The position numbers were made by a program, and so were the translations under genes. From Adiantum capillus-veneris (taxonomy: Eukaryota > Streptophyta > Polypodiopsida > Polypodiales > Pteridaceae): 64,000 nucleotides of DNA. Location of the stretch: positions 21,577,946 to 21,641,945 of the forward strand of contig CM043969.1 of assembly GCA_014529385.2 (NCBI GenBank), read 5' to 3'. Shown one piece after another: positions 36,101 through 46,560 of the stretch; the first letter of the stretch is position 1; the number at the start of each line of letters is the position of its first letter. The notes under the pieces are model-generated. The model was not told the DNA's origin. It did no database searches and saw only the letters and a program-made list of their open reading frames with translations.

Positions 36101-37460
36101 GGACCCTTTGATTAAGAATTAATGTAAGCAAAAAGTCCAATAATTATTAGCACGCCCAAAAGATGGTAAGTTCTTACAGTCTATCCTCCCCCTCCTCCTC
36201 CTCCACAGCTGTAAAGGACTCTTCCTTGCAAGAATTAGAAGAGCTCGCTGATAAGAAAGAGGAAGTCTCCTGATGAAGGATTTCTTTGAGGCAGGATCCT
36301 GCGGTAGCAGCGCCAGGCCGTAGCTGGAAGGGAGACTTTCCAGTAAAGGGAGCGGAGACCAGAGGAGGAGGAGGATAATTGATGGTACTAGAGGAGCTGC
36401 TGCATGTCAAGGCCAGGGCTGATTCAATGTCCATAAGGGTAGGGCCGGCCCATGATCGGCTACTCCCGCTTTTCACTGTGGACGCAGATGCAGAGCTGAC
36501 TGCAGGGCTTATACTCTGTTGTCCACATGACAACTCTGATAAATTCTTCCTTGCCCTTTCATTCCACCACTCTTCAGAAAAGGTTCCCATTTTCGCCCTC
36601 TCTTTCACCTGCTCATCCTGCCCCTTTATAAGCATACCCCATGCCTCATTGATCTCAATCCTCGCACCGCGCCTGTCCTCTAACGCCTCTACATAGGACT
36701 TGTCCTGCAGTCCTGCATTCGATTCTAATGGCGGAACCTCATCAAAGGGCTTCTGCCAATCAATCAACTCATTCCCTCCACTATACTTACAATGCTCCAA
36801 CTCATAAGTAAGAGTTGAGCTCTGGATTCTCATTTGTGTGCCTGGAGCTATAGCTAGCTCACCATTCATTGGAACTCCACCACTGTCCTTCACATTCGCT
36901 AGCATTGTCGATGCCGGAGTAGGATTGGCACCGTGCAAGAGAAAGTCAAGGACATCATCAAGGTCTCCTGATGTTGCATTACCGCCTGTACATGGCGCTT
37001 CTGTGCCGCCGTCGACGCCGCCTATTACTTCGTCATTCCTATGGAAGATGGAGGAGATTGGGTTACTGATGCAGGAGGATGGGACTGAATCATTGCAATT
37101 GTGGACTTCCGTAGACTCACAAAGGCGCTTTGGCAGCGGCGAGAATTCATCCAGCTCACAGAGAGCAAGCCTCTTCTTGAGCTGGGAGTGGGGACAATAA
37201 TAAGAGAAAGGAAGAGGTGAGATGGCTGAGAAGGGGTTGTCAAGCTGAAGAGGATGGGGATAATTATTGATGGAGGAGAGAAGGTGGGTGAAGGAGCAGC
37301 TGGTCTCTGCTTGGAGGCAGCTGTAGTAGGAGGAAGAAGGGGAGGAGGTGAGGGGCTCAGCTAGAGAGAGAGAGGAGCCATTAGCTGGGGAAGGGGGAGG
37401 TGAGATGGAGTTCTCTGGTTTGCAGCAAGAGCTGGGGCTGGTAACGTAGTGCGTGGGCAT
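32607..37460 (-). CDS. WRKY transcription factor (group IIc-like), three exons
   Basis: Exons are 37460-36178, 36105-35935 and 32904-32607. Donors are GT, acceptors AG, and both junctions phase 2, giving about 583 residues. The start is ATG 37460 (MPTHYVT), the first in-frame ATG; the frame is open further upstream without one. Exon 1 (residues 1-427) is Ser/Pro-rich and includes a conserved-looking block EEWWNERARKNLSEL. The WRKY domain has GYRWRKYGQK at about 467-476, then PHPR interrupted by intron 2 at the canonical Arg codon (AG/G), then SYYRC490-X4-C495 and H519-L-H521. The C2H2 spacing CX4CX23HXH fits groups I and II. KSIKNSP and YEGIHLHH recall WRKY49-type proteins, but the protein is longer. 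It should bind W-boxes (TTGAC) in the nucleus. Intron 2 is 3030 bp. Expression is untested. Confidence 0.88.
32938..33126. repeat. (CT)n and poly-C microsatellites in WRKY intron 2
   Basis: (CT)n at 32938-32960 and C-run plus (CT)n at about 33077-33126. Between them, GGCTCGAACCTGGG at 33061-33074 is the inverse of a tRNA-type B box; no A box is visible, so a SINE is only possible. Confidence 0.8.
34240..34680. repeat. Diverged direct repeat, copy B (inside WRKY intron 2)
   Basis: Same orientation as 31545-32500 and uninterrupted, so it gives the older arrangement. The two copies bracket the last WRKY exon. Confidence 0.65.
34850..34960 (+). mobile_element. tRNA-derived SINE-like copy
   Basis: TAGCGGTAAAGGCAAGGGGC (34857-34876) fits a tRNA A-box region and GGTTCAACCCCC (34895-34906) a B box about 35 bp on, the plant SINE promoter layout. 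The 3' part (AAATGCATTCTAGGATTG then an A-run and AGACTAAAAG) recurs at 35776-35893. Confidence 0.6.
35398..35710. repeat. Foldback element with poly-C centre in WRKY intron 2
   Basis: 35525-35592 and 35631-35706 are inverse copies (CCTAGCTAGGTACGATTGGG against its complement, extending about 65-75 bp with few mismatches). They are separated by a run of about 28 C. A further copy of the left arm in the same orientation lies at 35403-35505. The arrangement would form a long hairpin. Confidence 0.85.
35776..35893 (+). mobile_element. SINE 3' fragments (duplicated B-box segment)
   Basis: GGTTCAACCCCCC-CTAAATGC followed by CTAGGATTG occurs twice in tandem, then an A-run and AGACTAAAA, matching the 3' half of the copy at 34850-34960. 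Confidence 0.55.
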
Positions 37461-37598
37461 TTTGTGGGTGAGCGAGGAGCTCAAGCAGAAGCTGCCATAG
37501 CCAAAACAAGAAGTAGCTGAGTCGGCAGGAGCCAACAATATAGAGACAGAAAGAGAGCCCAAAAGAACAGAAGTCAGAAAGAAAGAGAGCGAGGCTGA

Positions 37599-37602
<4 letters not shown>

Positions 37603-37644
<42 letters not shown>

Positions 37645-37650
37645 GAGAAG
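37603..37650. repeat. (GA)n tract upstream of WRKY start
   Basis: (GA)n at about 37603-37636 grading into GCGA repeats, 140-190 bp upstream of the start codon. (CT)n on the sense strand here is typical of plant 5' leaders. Confidence 0.85.
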
Positions 37651-37732
37651 GTGTATGTAAAATATCAATAGACCGCTGGACTCTCTGGAGCGTTTTCACG
37701 TTCGTTTGTGAAGACGCCTGTCGCGCAAATAA

Positions 37733-37738
37733 AGTCAA
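37733..37738 (-). promoter_or_regulatory. W-box in WRKY upstream region
   Basis: TTGACT on the gene's sense strand, about 270 bp upstream of the ATG. A second W-box core, TTGACC, lies on the opposite strand at 37892-37897. WRKY promoters often carry W-boxes and are self- or cross-regulated. The motif is short, so chance occurrence is possible. Confidence 0.4.
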
Positions 37739-38079
37739 CCCACCCCTTGCTCATTTTTGAGTGAAGAAATCTTTGAAAATAGAAAATGCATTCGAAATTC
37801 TTAAATTTTCTACTAGTTCAAAAGCGCCCATTGCACTCACATGACACGTTCACACACACACCCACAGCCCATTTTGGTGTATCTACACAAGTTGACCCAC
37901 ACGCATATTGTAGAGAGACAAAGTTCCCATACATCCTCATTTCTCACACGAATCATTATAAGTAATATCAAGGGGAGGGGTCCGGGCCTCGTCACTGTAT
38001 GGCACGGCTCCGGGTCAGAGGGGATTTAGGGCCCAAATTTGGGGGGCAAGGCGGCTTAATCTTCGCCGTCGGATCCCAC

Positions 38080-38183
38080 GGTGAACTAGGGGTGAACTAG
38101 GGGTGGGTGAACTGAGGGTGAACTAACGGTGAATCAGGGGCGGGTAAGCTAGGGGTGGGTGAACTGGGGGTGAACTAGGGGCG
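38080..38183. repeat. Minisatellite, about eight GGTGAACTAGGG-like units
   Basis: Degenerate units of 11-15 bp, e.g. GGTGAACTAGG, GGTGAACTGAG, GGTGAATCAGGGG. The same core occurs inside the adjacent SINE-like copy (38303-38325) and in WRKY intron 2 at 33520 and 33995. Confidence 0.85.
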
Positions 38184-38217
38184 CCTAAAGTAGGATATGA
38201 TCATGTGCCATGCCAAC

Positions 38218-38365
38218 ATGGATAGTGACGCGCGCTAGCGTGGTGGTAGGGTATTCGTGTGGCAACCGAGACGTCCCAGGTTCGACCCACACCCCGCAAG
38301 GCGAGTGAACTAGGGGTGAACTTGGGGCGCCATTTTTGCCCCGAGTTCACACCCACTTTTTTTTG
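38218..38365 (+). mobile_element. tRNA-derived SINE-like copy
   Basis: TAGCGTGGTGG (38236-38246, A-box-like) and GGTTCGACCC (38279-38288, a good B box) are spaced as in a tRNA gene. They are followed by a 3' body with the GTGAACTAGGG motif and ending in a T-run (38357-38364). The sequence does not fold as a real tRNA gene by eye. A SINE is the best fit. Confidence 0.6.
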
Positions 38366-38552
38366 TCGTAAATCTGTTGTGATTAATTTACAAGTGGGAA
38401 ACCTCTAAGGGCCGGGTCGCACTCAGTGCTAGCGGGGATAAGCAACGATCAAATCCTCCATCTACTAACATAATATGGCGGAGTACATAACCCTTTACAC
38501 ATGTCTTACTCTGCGAGATGAAGGCGAAACACCAAGTGAGATGAAGGGGAGC

Positions 38553-38614
<62 letters not shown>

Positions 38615-38878
38615 CCGCCGAAGGTGGCCGGCAGTACTCGTTAATAGAAAGCTTCCTCACTTCTCGTAGACCTGCCAAGCGCCCTACTATCCCCTTCAAT
38701 TTTGAAGATATTAGGCTATCTTAAGCGATTGATGCAGCGTGAATATCTAAACTTATTCACCAATCAACATTCAACCTTTTTCCCTCATTTCTCTCAGCCC
38801 TTCCTACTCTTTGTTGAGTGCGACCACGTTCTTCTTTCTCCCCACTTACCCCTATTAGCCATGGTGCGACTCGGCTCT

Positions 38879-38972
<94 letters not shown>

Positions 38973-40481
38973 AACTTGTCCCATTTGCATCGTTTGCAAC
39001 TTTATACTAGTAGGTCTATTTCTTTCTGGGGAAGGTATCCCAATAATCCCATGATCAAAGCAGCAAAGTAAGATCCATGTAAAAGCAAGCTCCTAGCAAA
39101 AGTCCGAGCAAGATAGAGGGCTCCCTTGTAGGCCCTCCATTCTAGAGGGCCCTCTTTTGGAAGATGCCCTGCTACATAACTTTGTGCACCCCATAAAACC
39201 CTCATCGCCAAGTGGACGACTCTCTATCGTGCCAGCTAGCAATAGCTTTGTAGCTTTGTAGGCGCTTTTACCTGCTAATAACTAGGTAGAGGCAATCAAA
39301 AGGCACTTCTCTGGTATGGGGAGTGGTTGACGTACCCCATCGCGAAGCTACCACCCATAATTTCAGAAGTATGCAGTCGACCATGTGAGTTGCTATGGGA
39401 CTAGAGTTTGAAACGTCAGCCATCCAAAGGCACCATTGGCGGGCCTATGGTGGAGCCCTCATAATCCCCTAAAACGAGAAGTGGAGAGGAGGGGAGTTCA
39501 GCGAAGGACATGATAGCAAGTAGGTTGAATTAGTATGATTTCATTGTCTTGCTCCAAGCGCCACAATCAACCCATAACCATGAGCCACAACCCTCTGCTC
39601 TGACAACTAGGGGGAGAGCCCCCATGGCTCTACAGGATGCCCTTTTGAATGGGCTACAATCCATCCTGCATTGGCTGCCTCACAAGGACTAATGGCTTCC
39701 ATGCACTTCAGAGCAGGGCATTGTAGCTGGTAGCACTGTTCCCCTTATTGCCTCATTCTCATCCTTAGGCCCCTAGACATTGTAGTTTCAGCCCCTGAAC
39801 CCTTTGCCCCAAAGTCATGTGAATGTAGAAAACTTCACGCCCTTTATGTTCAACTTGATGTAGAAACAAGGTCAATCTCTTCTTCCCATGTTCAATCAAA
39901 CTACTCCCCCAAGTGGGATGACCTATGTGGATGCCATTAGAGGTTCTCATGAGAGGTACTTCAACTCCCTATTTCAACTCTCTGCTCAAGTCGAACTCAT
40001 CAATTTTGTAGTAGCATGCAGAAATTTCTCACAGCTAGGCATCATGCCCTTGAAGCGCCAATCCTTGATGCTTCACCACTCTGGAAATTGAGTGGATCGA
40101 TTGTCACCTTCTTGGACTACCCTACGGTCTAGGGCTTTGGCTACAACCAACCATGGACAAGGGAGAAGTGCATCAAAAGAGACTATGAAGGGCAAGCCAT
40201 TTCCGGCAAGGGTGCGTCATGCAAGGCATGCGGAAAATTGCAGCAACCCGTTTGCAATTCCAACACTTTCATGCATATGATGCATGTCGCGGTTACCAAT
40301 TTAAGACTGCTTCATATCTGATGGAGATGGCGATATAGACGTTTTCGATGACCGGTACATACAATAAACTTGAATTTGATATTTCTCATTCATTTCAATT
40401 TTGCAGAATTTTCTGCATTAGTAAACACAAGCTTCAAGACCATTGCTTATGGTGGAAGGGGAGCTTGTTCCAAGAGATGTT
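38366..40481. other. Unassigned region with microsatellites, no supported gene
   Basis: (GA)n 38557-38613 and (CT)n-(CA)n 38882-38970. Short frames at 39002-39211 (minus), 39765-39950 (minus), 39888-40091 (plus) and 40092-40280 (plus) carry no motif I recognise. The stretch at 40180-40370 includes a CxxC pair (CKACGK) and an intron-like end TTTTGCAG at about 40410, too little to call a gene. Confidence 0.5.
38882..38970. repeat. Compound (CT)n-(CA)n microsatellite
   Basis: (CT)n followed by about 30 CA units. Confidence 0.95.
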
Positions 40482-42875
40482 TGTCAAGGACAAATGTTGA
40501 TAGCCGTTTTTCGGCTGTCCGTAATTGCCATAGTGAGTTAACCCACCCTACCAAAATCATCCAAACACTGTGGCATCCCTACCATTTCACTGTATATAGG
40601 TGTGTGTGAGTTAGGGGACTTTTCCCATATCTTCTTAAAAACCCTCAACTAGCTAGTCACTGGGCTAGTTGAGCCAAAAAAATAAAAAATATAAGTATAT
40701 TATGGCCCATTTGTGTGTAAATATTTTATTGTATATAGGGCGTAAATAAAAGGATTTTTCATAATTATTTTGGTATTTATTTAAATATTTCTACCTATGG
40801 TGTGTTATTTATGCTATGTACATTGACTCACCATTACCATATTTTTTCTTACCATTTTGCATACTCTTTATTCCATATAAAAATAATTTCATGCAAGCTT
40901 CTCTTATTTTTGGTGTAACTCCATCTCAACAAAAATCCAAAAAACTACTTTTATTTATGTGTATATTTTTTCACTATTGTGATTTTTCCTTCCTACATCT
41001 ATTCTCTTTTACTCTCATAAATTAGAACACCAAAAATATCCATCTTTTAATGGTAGACTTATAATGAGAAAGATTTATTTTGACCCCTTTATATTTTTTT
41101 CACCTATATTATTTATATTTGACATGTACATATTTTTTTAGACCCCTCAATATTTGATTTTCTTAGTTATACTATTCACTTATATCATGATCTCAACAAT
41201 ATCTTCAATTATAGACCTACCAAATAAGGTCAATGGTATGTGGAATGCATGCATGCACCATGGGGAGCTCACTCTTGGAGGTATTCAAAAGAATCATCCA
41301 AAGAAGGACCTCACAAGGACCTTGTGCAGTGGAAAAAACAGTCGGTTTTGCTGAATTTTTAAAGATCACATGCTCCCCGAATTTGAAAAGGTAATACAAA
41401 CAAAAGTTGTAGCTCGTGAGCTGAACTTTCACCTCAAATTTTTTCATATTTTTTTGAGCTACGAGCTGTGAGCTAGGATTTTATTTGTGGACCCCAGTTT
41501 GCCCATGCTATGCAGCCACACTCCCTCTTCCACTTTATCATTTTCCTCTTTCACACACACCTCTCCACTCATCATCCCCACCTCTCTCACCACTCCTCTT
41601 TGCACCCTACTCACCTTCTTCTAAACCTTGAAGAATAAGAGAAACCATGGTGAACTCATGTTTCCTACACACACTTCCATTCCAAAATTGACCACCTAGT
41701 CTCATTTTTCCTCATCCATATTACCCATATCTATCAAAAAACCATAAAATTCAGCCTCTTCTCTTGAAAGACAGCATCATGGTGATTGATTACTCATATG
41801 CAATTACCTTGGCTCCCAAAGGAAGGTCAAGAGTGAAAAAAACGTACCATCAAAGCTAGTGGACCGTCAACAAGCGTCAAAATTGACCCTACTCAAGACA
41901 CTTGGAGCATCAACATTGTAAGAAATCCATGTTTTGTTACCTATTAAGAGTTTTTTCTTCCTTATTTGTATCCTACTTGGATACTCCCATTGTAAATATC
42001 CAATTCCATTTGTAAATCAATAAAAATAACTAACTCTACTAATTTACTAACACTAACCTACTATGAAAAGTCCTATCACCTCCACTTCTCTCCTCTCTCT
42101 CTTCTTCATCTATCCACACCAACTTCTTGATAATTCCAAGCAAAAGAAATTAGATAAGTGCTGAAAATCTAACCCAACCATGGTTAGAGGAGTAACCCTA
42201 GCCTTCAAAATTGCTACAAAAGGAGGGTGTAGCTAGCACAAAGGGAGAGCCATAATCAAGAGCACTATGCTATAGCTTGAGAAGCCAAGCTCAACCTCTC
42301 TAGAAGGAGCTCTTGAGTGGAAGCTCATTGTCGTATGCTTGTGCATGTGTTGTAATAGGGGTGATTAGCACGGGAACTCTATGCCATTGTAAGAGAGAGA
42401 GCAATCATTCAATTGAGAGTGGAAAATCTATCATTCCTCCTACTAGTGTAAGCCCAACATTTTCTAAATCAAGGAGGGTGGATTTGGACTAAGCTTGGAT
42501 ACTTTTTCTCTCTTCAACGTGAAGTAATGGACAACAATGATGTGTAAGTGTCTTGGTGATATTTTTAGTTCTTGATAGCTTGTGTCTGGGTGTTGTCATC
42601 AATTTAGCCATAAATCCCACATATTGTAAGAGAGCGACAGGGTGGAGAGGACTCCCCTGGCCTTAAGACAGTGATTGGGATGGCTTTTCTTGTGATGTGT
42701 CGTGGTGAAATTTACTCAAGCTATGTTGAACAAATACTAATCTCACTTTGATCGGTCATGACAGATTTGTAAGAAGGTATTAATGGAACAGCCACCCCCT
42801 CCCTCTTCTCTCTCTTTCTTACATATATAATTGTGTTTGCTTGATCATTGCCGATACATTTCAAAGCAGCCCGAG

Positions 42876-42913
<38 letters not shown>

Positions 42914-43085
42914 GTGTCCTAGTTCGCATCCAAAACTAGGTGGTGCCCCAAATTTGTGTAGGGTTAGGTTGCGAGTTTGTGTGTGTGTTTGTTGTTTTTT
43001 CCAACCCCAACCCAATTGAGCAGCATGAGAGCCTACAAGGGTGCTTAGAGGCCACTCTTCTTGTTGCCCGCCCCGGACCGCCTCA
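40482..43085 (+). repeat. Tat element 5' LTR
   Basis: The start is chosen at TGTCAAGG because the 3' copy also has TG at the equivalent place (47813, TGGGCAAGG). Similarity is unmistakable from 40500 on. The end, GGACCGCCTCA, corresponds to GGACCACCTCA at 50513. The copies have diverged strongly, indicating an old insertion. (CT)n at 42881-42911. Confidence 0.8.
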
Positions 43086-43086
43086 A

Positions 43087-43104
43087 ATTGGTGCCCCCAC
43101 TGAG
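43087..43104 (+). promoter_or_regulatory. Probable primer binding site of Tat element
   Basis: ATTGGTGCCCCCACTGAGG follows the LTR end and resembles the TTGGCGCC-type primer sites of Tat elements. The primer tRNA is not identified. Confidence 0.5.
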
Positions 43105-43160
43105 GACGGCTTGTGTATGTTTTGTGAAGGCTTAACCTTTAGCATAATCAAGTAGCTTGC

Positions 43161-43373
43161 ATGAATAACGAGAATTTGTATGAACCTTTCATTCCCATTG
43201 CAAGGCAAAAGGTACACATAATTGTTAGTACTAAGTTGCAATTTCAACGTGTAATTCGTAGAATTTTAGGTCCTCTTAGGTTGGCAGAGATAAATGCATC
43301 AGTAAATCCTTTTATTTTGCCTCTCATTAGGTACGACCTTAGTTTGGACGTCTATATTTTTGTTTTGTTTTAA
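43161..43373 (+). CDS. Small ORF A ahead of gag (70 aa), homologous to ORF B
   Basis: ATG at 43161, 70 codons, stop 43371-43373. The C-terminal 22 residues align with ORF B at 14 positions (NPFILPLIRY... against NPIILPLIDY...), and both share a preceding LAEI/VGEI-x-AS block. The function is unknown. Some Tat/Ogre elements have an extra ORF before gag; whether this is related cannot be decided here. The surrounding element is decayed, so the frame may no longer be expressed. Confidence 0.45.
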   Translation: MNNENLYEPFIPIARQKVHIIVSTKLQFQRVIRRILGPLRLAEINASVNPFILPLIRYDLSLDVYIFVLF

Positions 43374-43394
43374 GAATTATGTCATGCATAGACC

Positions 43395-43613
43395 ATGGAT
43401 AATGGCCCAAGAATAGAGGTTTTCCCCTTTCATTTCACTCCACACATTAGAATAAACATTACAATTAGTAGAGAAATCCATTTTCAACAACGTATGGTGT
43501 TCATGTTTGGTGCCCAAAGAGTAGGAGAAATTCTCGCATCACCAAACCCTATCATCCTGCCTCTTATTGATTATCATAGGTCATTTGATGTGAATATTTT
43601 TATTTTGTTGTAG
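43395..43613 (+). CDS. Small ORF B ahead of gag (72 aa), homologous to ORF A
   Basis: ATG at 43395, 72 codons, stop 43611-43613, starting 22 bp after ORF A ends. Similar length, similar hydrophobic C-terminus ending in IFILL against IFVLF, and the shared block ASPNPIILPLI. The two look like an ancient tandem duplication. No known domain recognised. Confidence 0.45.
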   Translation: MDNGPRIEVFPFHFTPHIRINITISREIHFQQRMVFMFGAQRVGEILASPNPIILPLIDYHRSFDVNIFILL

Positions 43614-43698
43614 AATAGATTGCAATTTAGAAAACATTATTGTGTAAATTTTTTAAGAAAGAAAAACAAAAACGTGTTGTCACGTTGAAACCGATTCA

Positions 43699-44655
43699 AT
43701 GGAGGCCCAACGCCAAATGTCCGGATATCCTCTTTTCTTTGGAGAGCCTGGAGAGGATGCAGAATTATTTTTAACAAATTGCAAGATGTCTTGTCATATC
43801 AAGAGGATAGTAACTGATCAAGAACGCGTACAGATGTTTGAAGTGGTCCTTAGGAAAGATGCTAGCACTTGGTTTGACTCGTTGCCTGAGGAAGTTAAAG
43901 GGAATTACACGGAAGTTGTGAATCATTTCAAGAGATACTTCTTTGATCCCCAAAACACTCAAAAACTATGGCAAGACATTGTTTCTCATAAGCAAAAAGA
44001 CTTAGATGACTACTACTTGTACAAGCAAGAGTTTCTACGTCTTTGGGCTCTATGGATACGAAATGTTGCTAACCCTAGTGATGGTGCATAATTTCTAAAG
44101 AAGGAGAGGTTCATAGCCGGACTCTTTCCTGACCTTAAGGTAAAAGTTGAGGCGGGTGCACCTGCTACCTTTGATGCAGCTGAAACTAGGACTGCTGAGA
44201 AGTATAGGAAACTCAAGCGCCTAAGGTGAGAGGTTCCAATAGAAGGTCTTAGACCCAAAGGTAAGTCACAAGCATCAACAACTAGGGAGCTTCCTGAGGT
44301 AACGGCGGAAGTGACTGAGAAGTTAAATGAATCTTTAAGCAGCTTGTCAATTCACCTTGCACAAGCTGTAGGTCCAAAAGGACAAGCAAGGAAGTCTGAA
44401 GAGCGAGATCCACGACCTAGGATAGTCTTTCAATGTTGGAATTGCGGAGAGTCTAGACATGGGATGTATAATTGTCCTTGGCCCCGTGGGGAGCCAAGGA
44501 GACCTAACTTGAATTACCTAGTGATGAATGTAGGTGAAGGAACTAGTCAGCAACCACGGCTTCTACAAAGGCCAAATGGAGCAAGACCACCTCCACAAGG
44601 AGTGGAAGGAGTTCCACCTTTGCCAGACCCAAATGTGCATGTGGTAGAGGTGACA
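43699..44655 (+). pseudogene. Tat element gag with zinc knuckle
   Basis: ATG at 43699 (MEAQRQMSGYPLFFGEPGED). The capsid-like pattern WFDSLPEEVKGNYTEVVNHF and YLYKQEFLRLW is followed by stops at 44089-44091 and 44227-44229. The same frame continues (FIAGLFPDLK, then the zinc knuckle CWNCGESRHGMYNC, CX2CX4HX4C, near 44434). Gag would package element RNA. The two in-frame stops make it a pseudogene. Confidence 0.85.
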
Positions 44656-45430
44656 AATTCAAAAGAGGTTGACATGGAAGCAAATGGCATTAAGCGTGGC
44701 CGTGGAAAAGGGAAGGAGAAAGAAGGTGTCACATCACAGAGTGACCATGGACGAGGTAAGAAGGCAAAGGAGACCAAGGAAGCTAAGAGGACTCGACGTC
44801 GTATCAATCTCCAAGACTTCCCTCTTGGACATGGTATGGCTCCATACAACTTGCTGGAAGACATGAGAGGTAAGGGTCCTGATATCACATGGCCTCAGTT
44901 TCTTGCATTATTCCCACAAGTTAGGAGGGATTTAACAAAGGCAGTTAGCACTAGGAGAAAGGTAAAAGAGAGTGTGCCTTTTGTAAAAATTGCACATGCT
45001 AAAATGAATGAGGATATTACACCTGTGCTAGATTGTTACATCAAAGGAAGATTGGCTAGGAAAGGTCTAGTGGATGGGGGTGCACAAATTTGCATCATGA
45101 CAGAGGGGCTCATGAAAAAACTAGGCATGCACATCCATGAGATACCTGAAATTAAAGTCAAGATGGCAAACAATAGCAAAGCTAGGTGTGTAGGCATTTG
45201 TAAAAATGTTTTTGTAGAGGCCTTTGGCATTAAGAAGGCGGTGGATTTTTATGTTATGTCTACCAAAGGAAATGGTTACCCATTTATCTTAGGGAGACCA
45301 TGGCTAATGAAAATGCGAGCTTTGCAGGATTGGGAGAGTGGAAAGCTAATTTGCAGGAATGACAATCATAAGAAGGTTGTCTTTGACATGAAGGATTTGT
45401 TTGGTCTGATGAGCTTGAAGAACATTTTAT
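44656..45430 (+). pseudogene. Tat element protease region
   Basis: Same frame as gag. A Lys/Arg-rich linker (GRGKGKEKEG) leads to a retropepsin-like segment: CYIKGRLARKGLVDGGAQIC with DGG at 45073-45081 in place of DSG or DTG, then KVKMANNSKARCVG and YPFILGRPWLMKMRA, the typical flap-to-C-terminal GRPW block of plant Ty3 proteases. No stop in this segment. Activity is doubtful given the DGG triad, though this variant occurs in some plant lineages as far as I recall. Confidence 0.75.
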
Positions 45431-45900
45431 CATCAAAATCATTCTACCAAAACTACCAACACTTATGCTTCCTTTTTGGGAGTACACATTCTTTGTTAGC
45501 TCTAGTGTTGGGTAAGAAACAATTGGTGCTATTTTTCTACAACAACATCCCCACAGTACCAAGATGCGACCCATCTACTTTTCTAGTAGGGTCATTGAAT
45601 GCTTTGGAGAGAGCCTACACAGTGGCAAAACTCATGATTCTTTCTCTCATGTTTGCGGTGAGAAAGTTTAGATCCTACTTGCTACCAAAACCTTTTGTAA
45701 TTCTCACTGCAAAAAAATTATTCCCTTGGGTGTCATCTCAAATGAATCTTAGTACTAGGATCTCAAAGTGGATTATGGATTTGCAAGAGTTTCAATACTC
45801 TTTCAAGGTAGAAGATAGTGTGCGTGCATAATTGGCATGGATTTTCACTTATAGGGTGCATGAAAAGGAGATTAAGGTGCCTGAAGTAAAGGCCCTACCA
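45431..45900 (+). pseudogene. Tat element RNase H remnant directly after protease (RT deleted)
   Basis: In the same frame, the protease is followed within about 50 codons by LNALERAYTVAKLMILSLMF, AVRKFRSYLLP and RISKWIMDLQEFQYSFKVED, the C-terminal half of a Ty3 RNase H. The whole reverse transcriptase (about 700 bp) and the N-terminal part of RNase H are absent. TAA at 45829-45831 interrupts the frame. Confidence 0.8.
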
Positions 45901-45924
45901 TTGCCACCACCAAAAAGTATTCCT

Positions 45925-46560
45925 AATTATTTTACCTTGTTCTTTGATAGAGCTTTTTGATGAGCCACAGGAAAAGCAGGGAGAGGTCTAGTGTTGCTCA
46001 ACCCAAGTGGAGAGGTGGTCATGAAAAAGAAGGTCAATCTACCAGGTTCAACTAGCAACAATGAAGCATAATACGACACACTACTCAATGGTTTGAAGAT
46101 GTGCATCAGCCAAAGCATACAACATCTCATGGTAAAAGGGGATGCACTTCTCATTGTGAAGCAGATTTCAGGCATTTGGGCATGCAAGAATGAAAGCCTA
46201 AGGAAACAATTTCATGCCATTCGTAGGTTGTTTAATCAGTTTGAAGAAGTGAAACTATATCATATTCCTAGGAGACAAAATGAAGATGTCAATTTACTCG
46301 CACAACAACCAGTTGAGAAAGAAGTGCAGGTCATCATGGTGGCAGCAGCTTTCAAGCAACCAAGGTATGAGGGATTGGAGTCATTGGCTCCCATTTATGC
46401 CATGTATGGCTACGTTTTGGAGGGCGAGTTTTCACAAGACTTCAAAAAAGCTCAAAAGAGGAGACTCATGAAGAAGGCAAGTTTCTATCTCTTCCTAGAA
46501 GGCTCCCTCTATCAAAGAGGGAAGGATCAAGTGTGTAGAAGAGTACCAACTATCAAGTAA
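45925..46560 (+). pseudogene. Second, archaeal-type RNase H (aRNH) of Tat element
   Basis: Same frame, with stops near 45958 and 46069. LFFDRAF (first Asp, usually FDGA), GLVLLNPSGEVVMKKKVNLP, TSNNEA-stop-YDTLLNGLK (Glu lost or displaced by the stop), VKGDALLIVKQISG (Asp) and IPRRQNEDVNLLAQ (final Asp block). This order is the second RNase H found after the normal one in Tat elements. Its RNase would remove template RNA. Broken here. Confidence 0.82.

Noticed and set aside
40180-40420. Possible zinc-finger exon with intron (CKACGK, TTTTGCAG)
   Set aside because: A single CxxC pair without a matching His/Cys pattern and stops nearby. Insufficient evidence.
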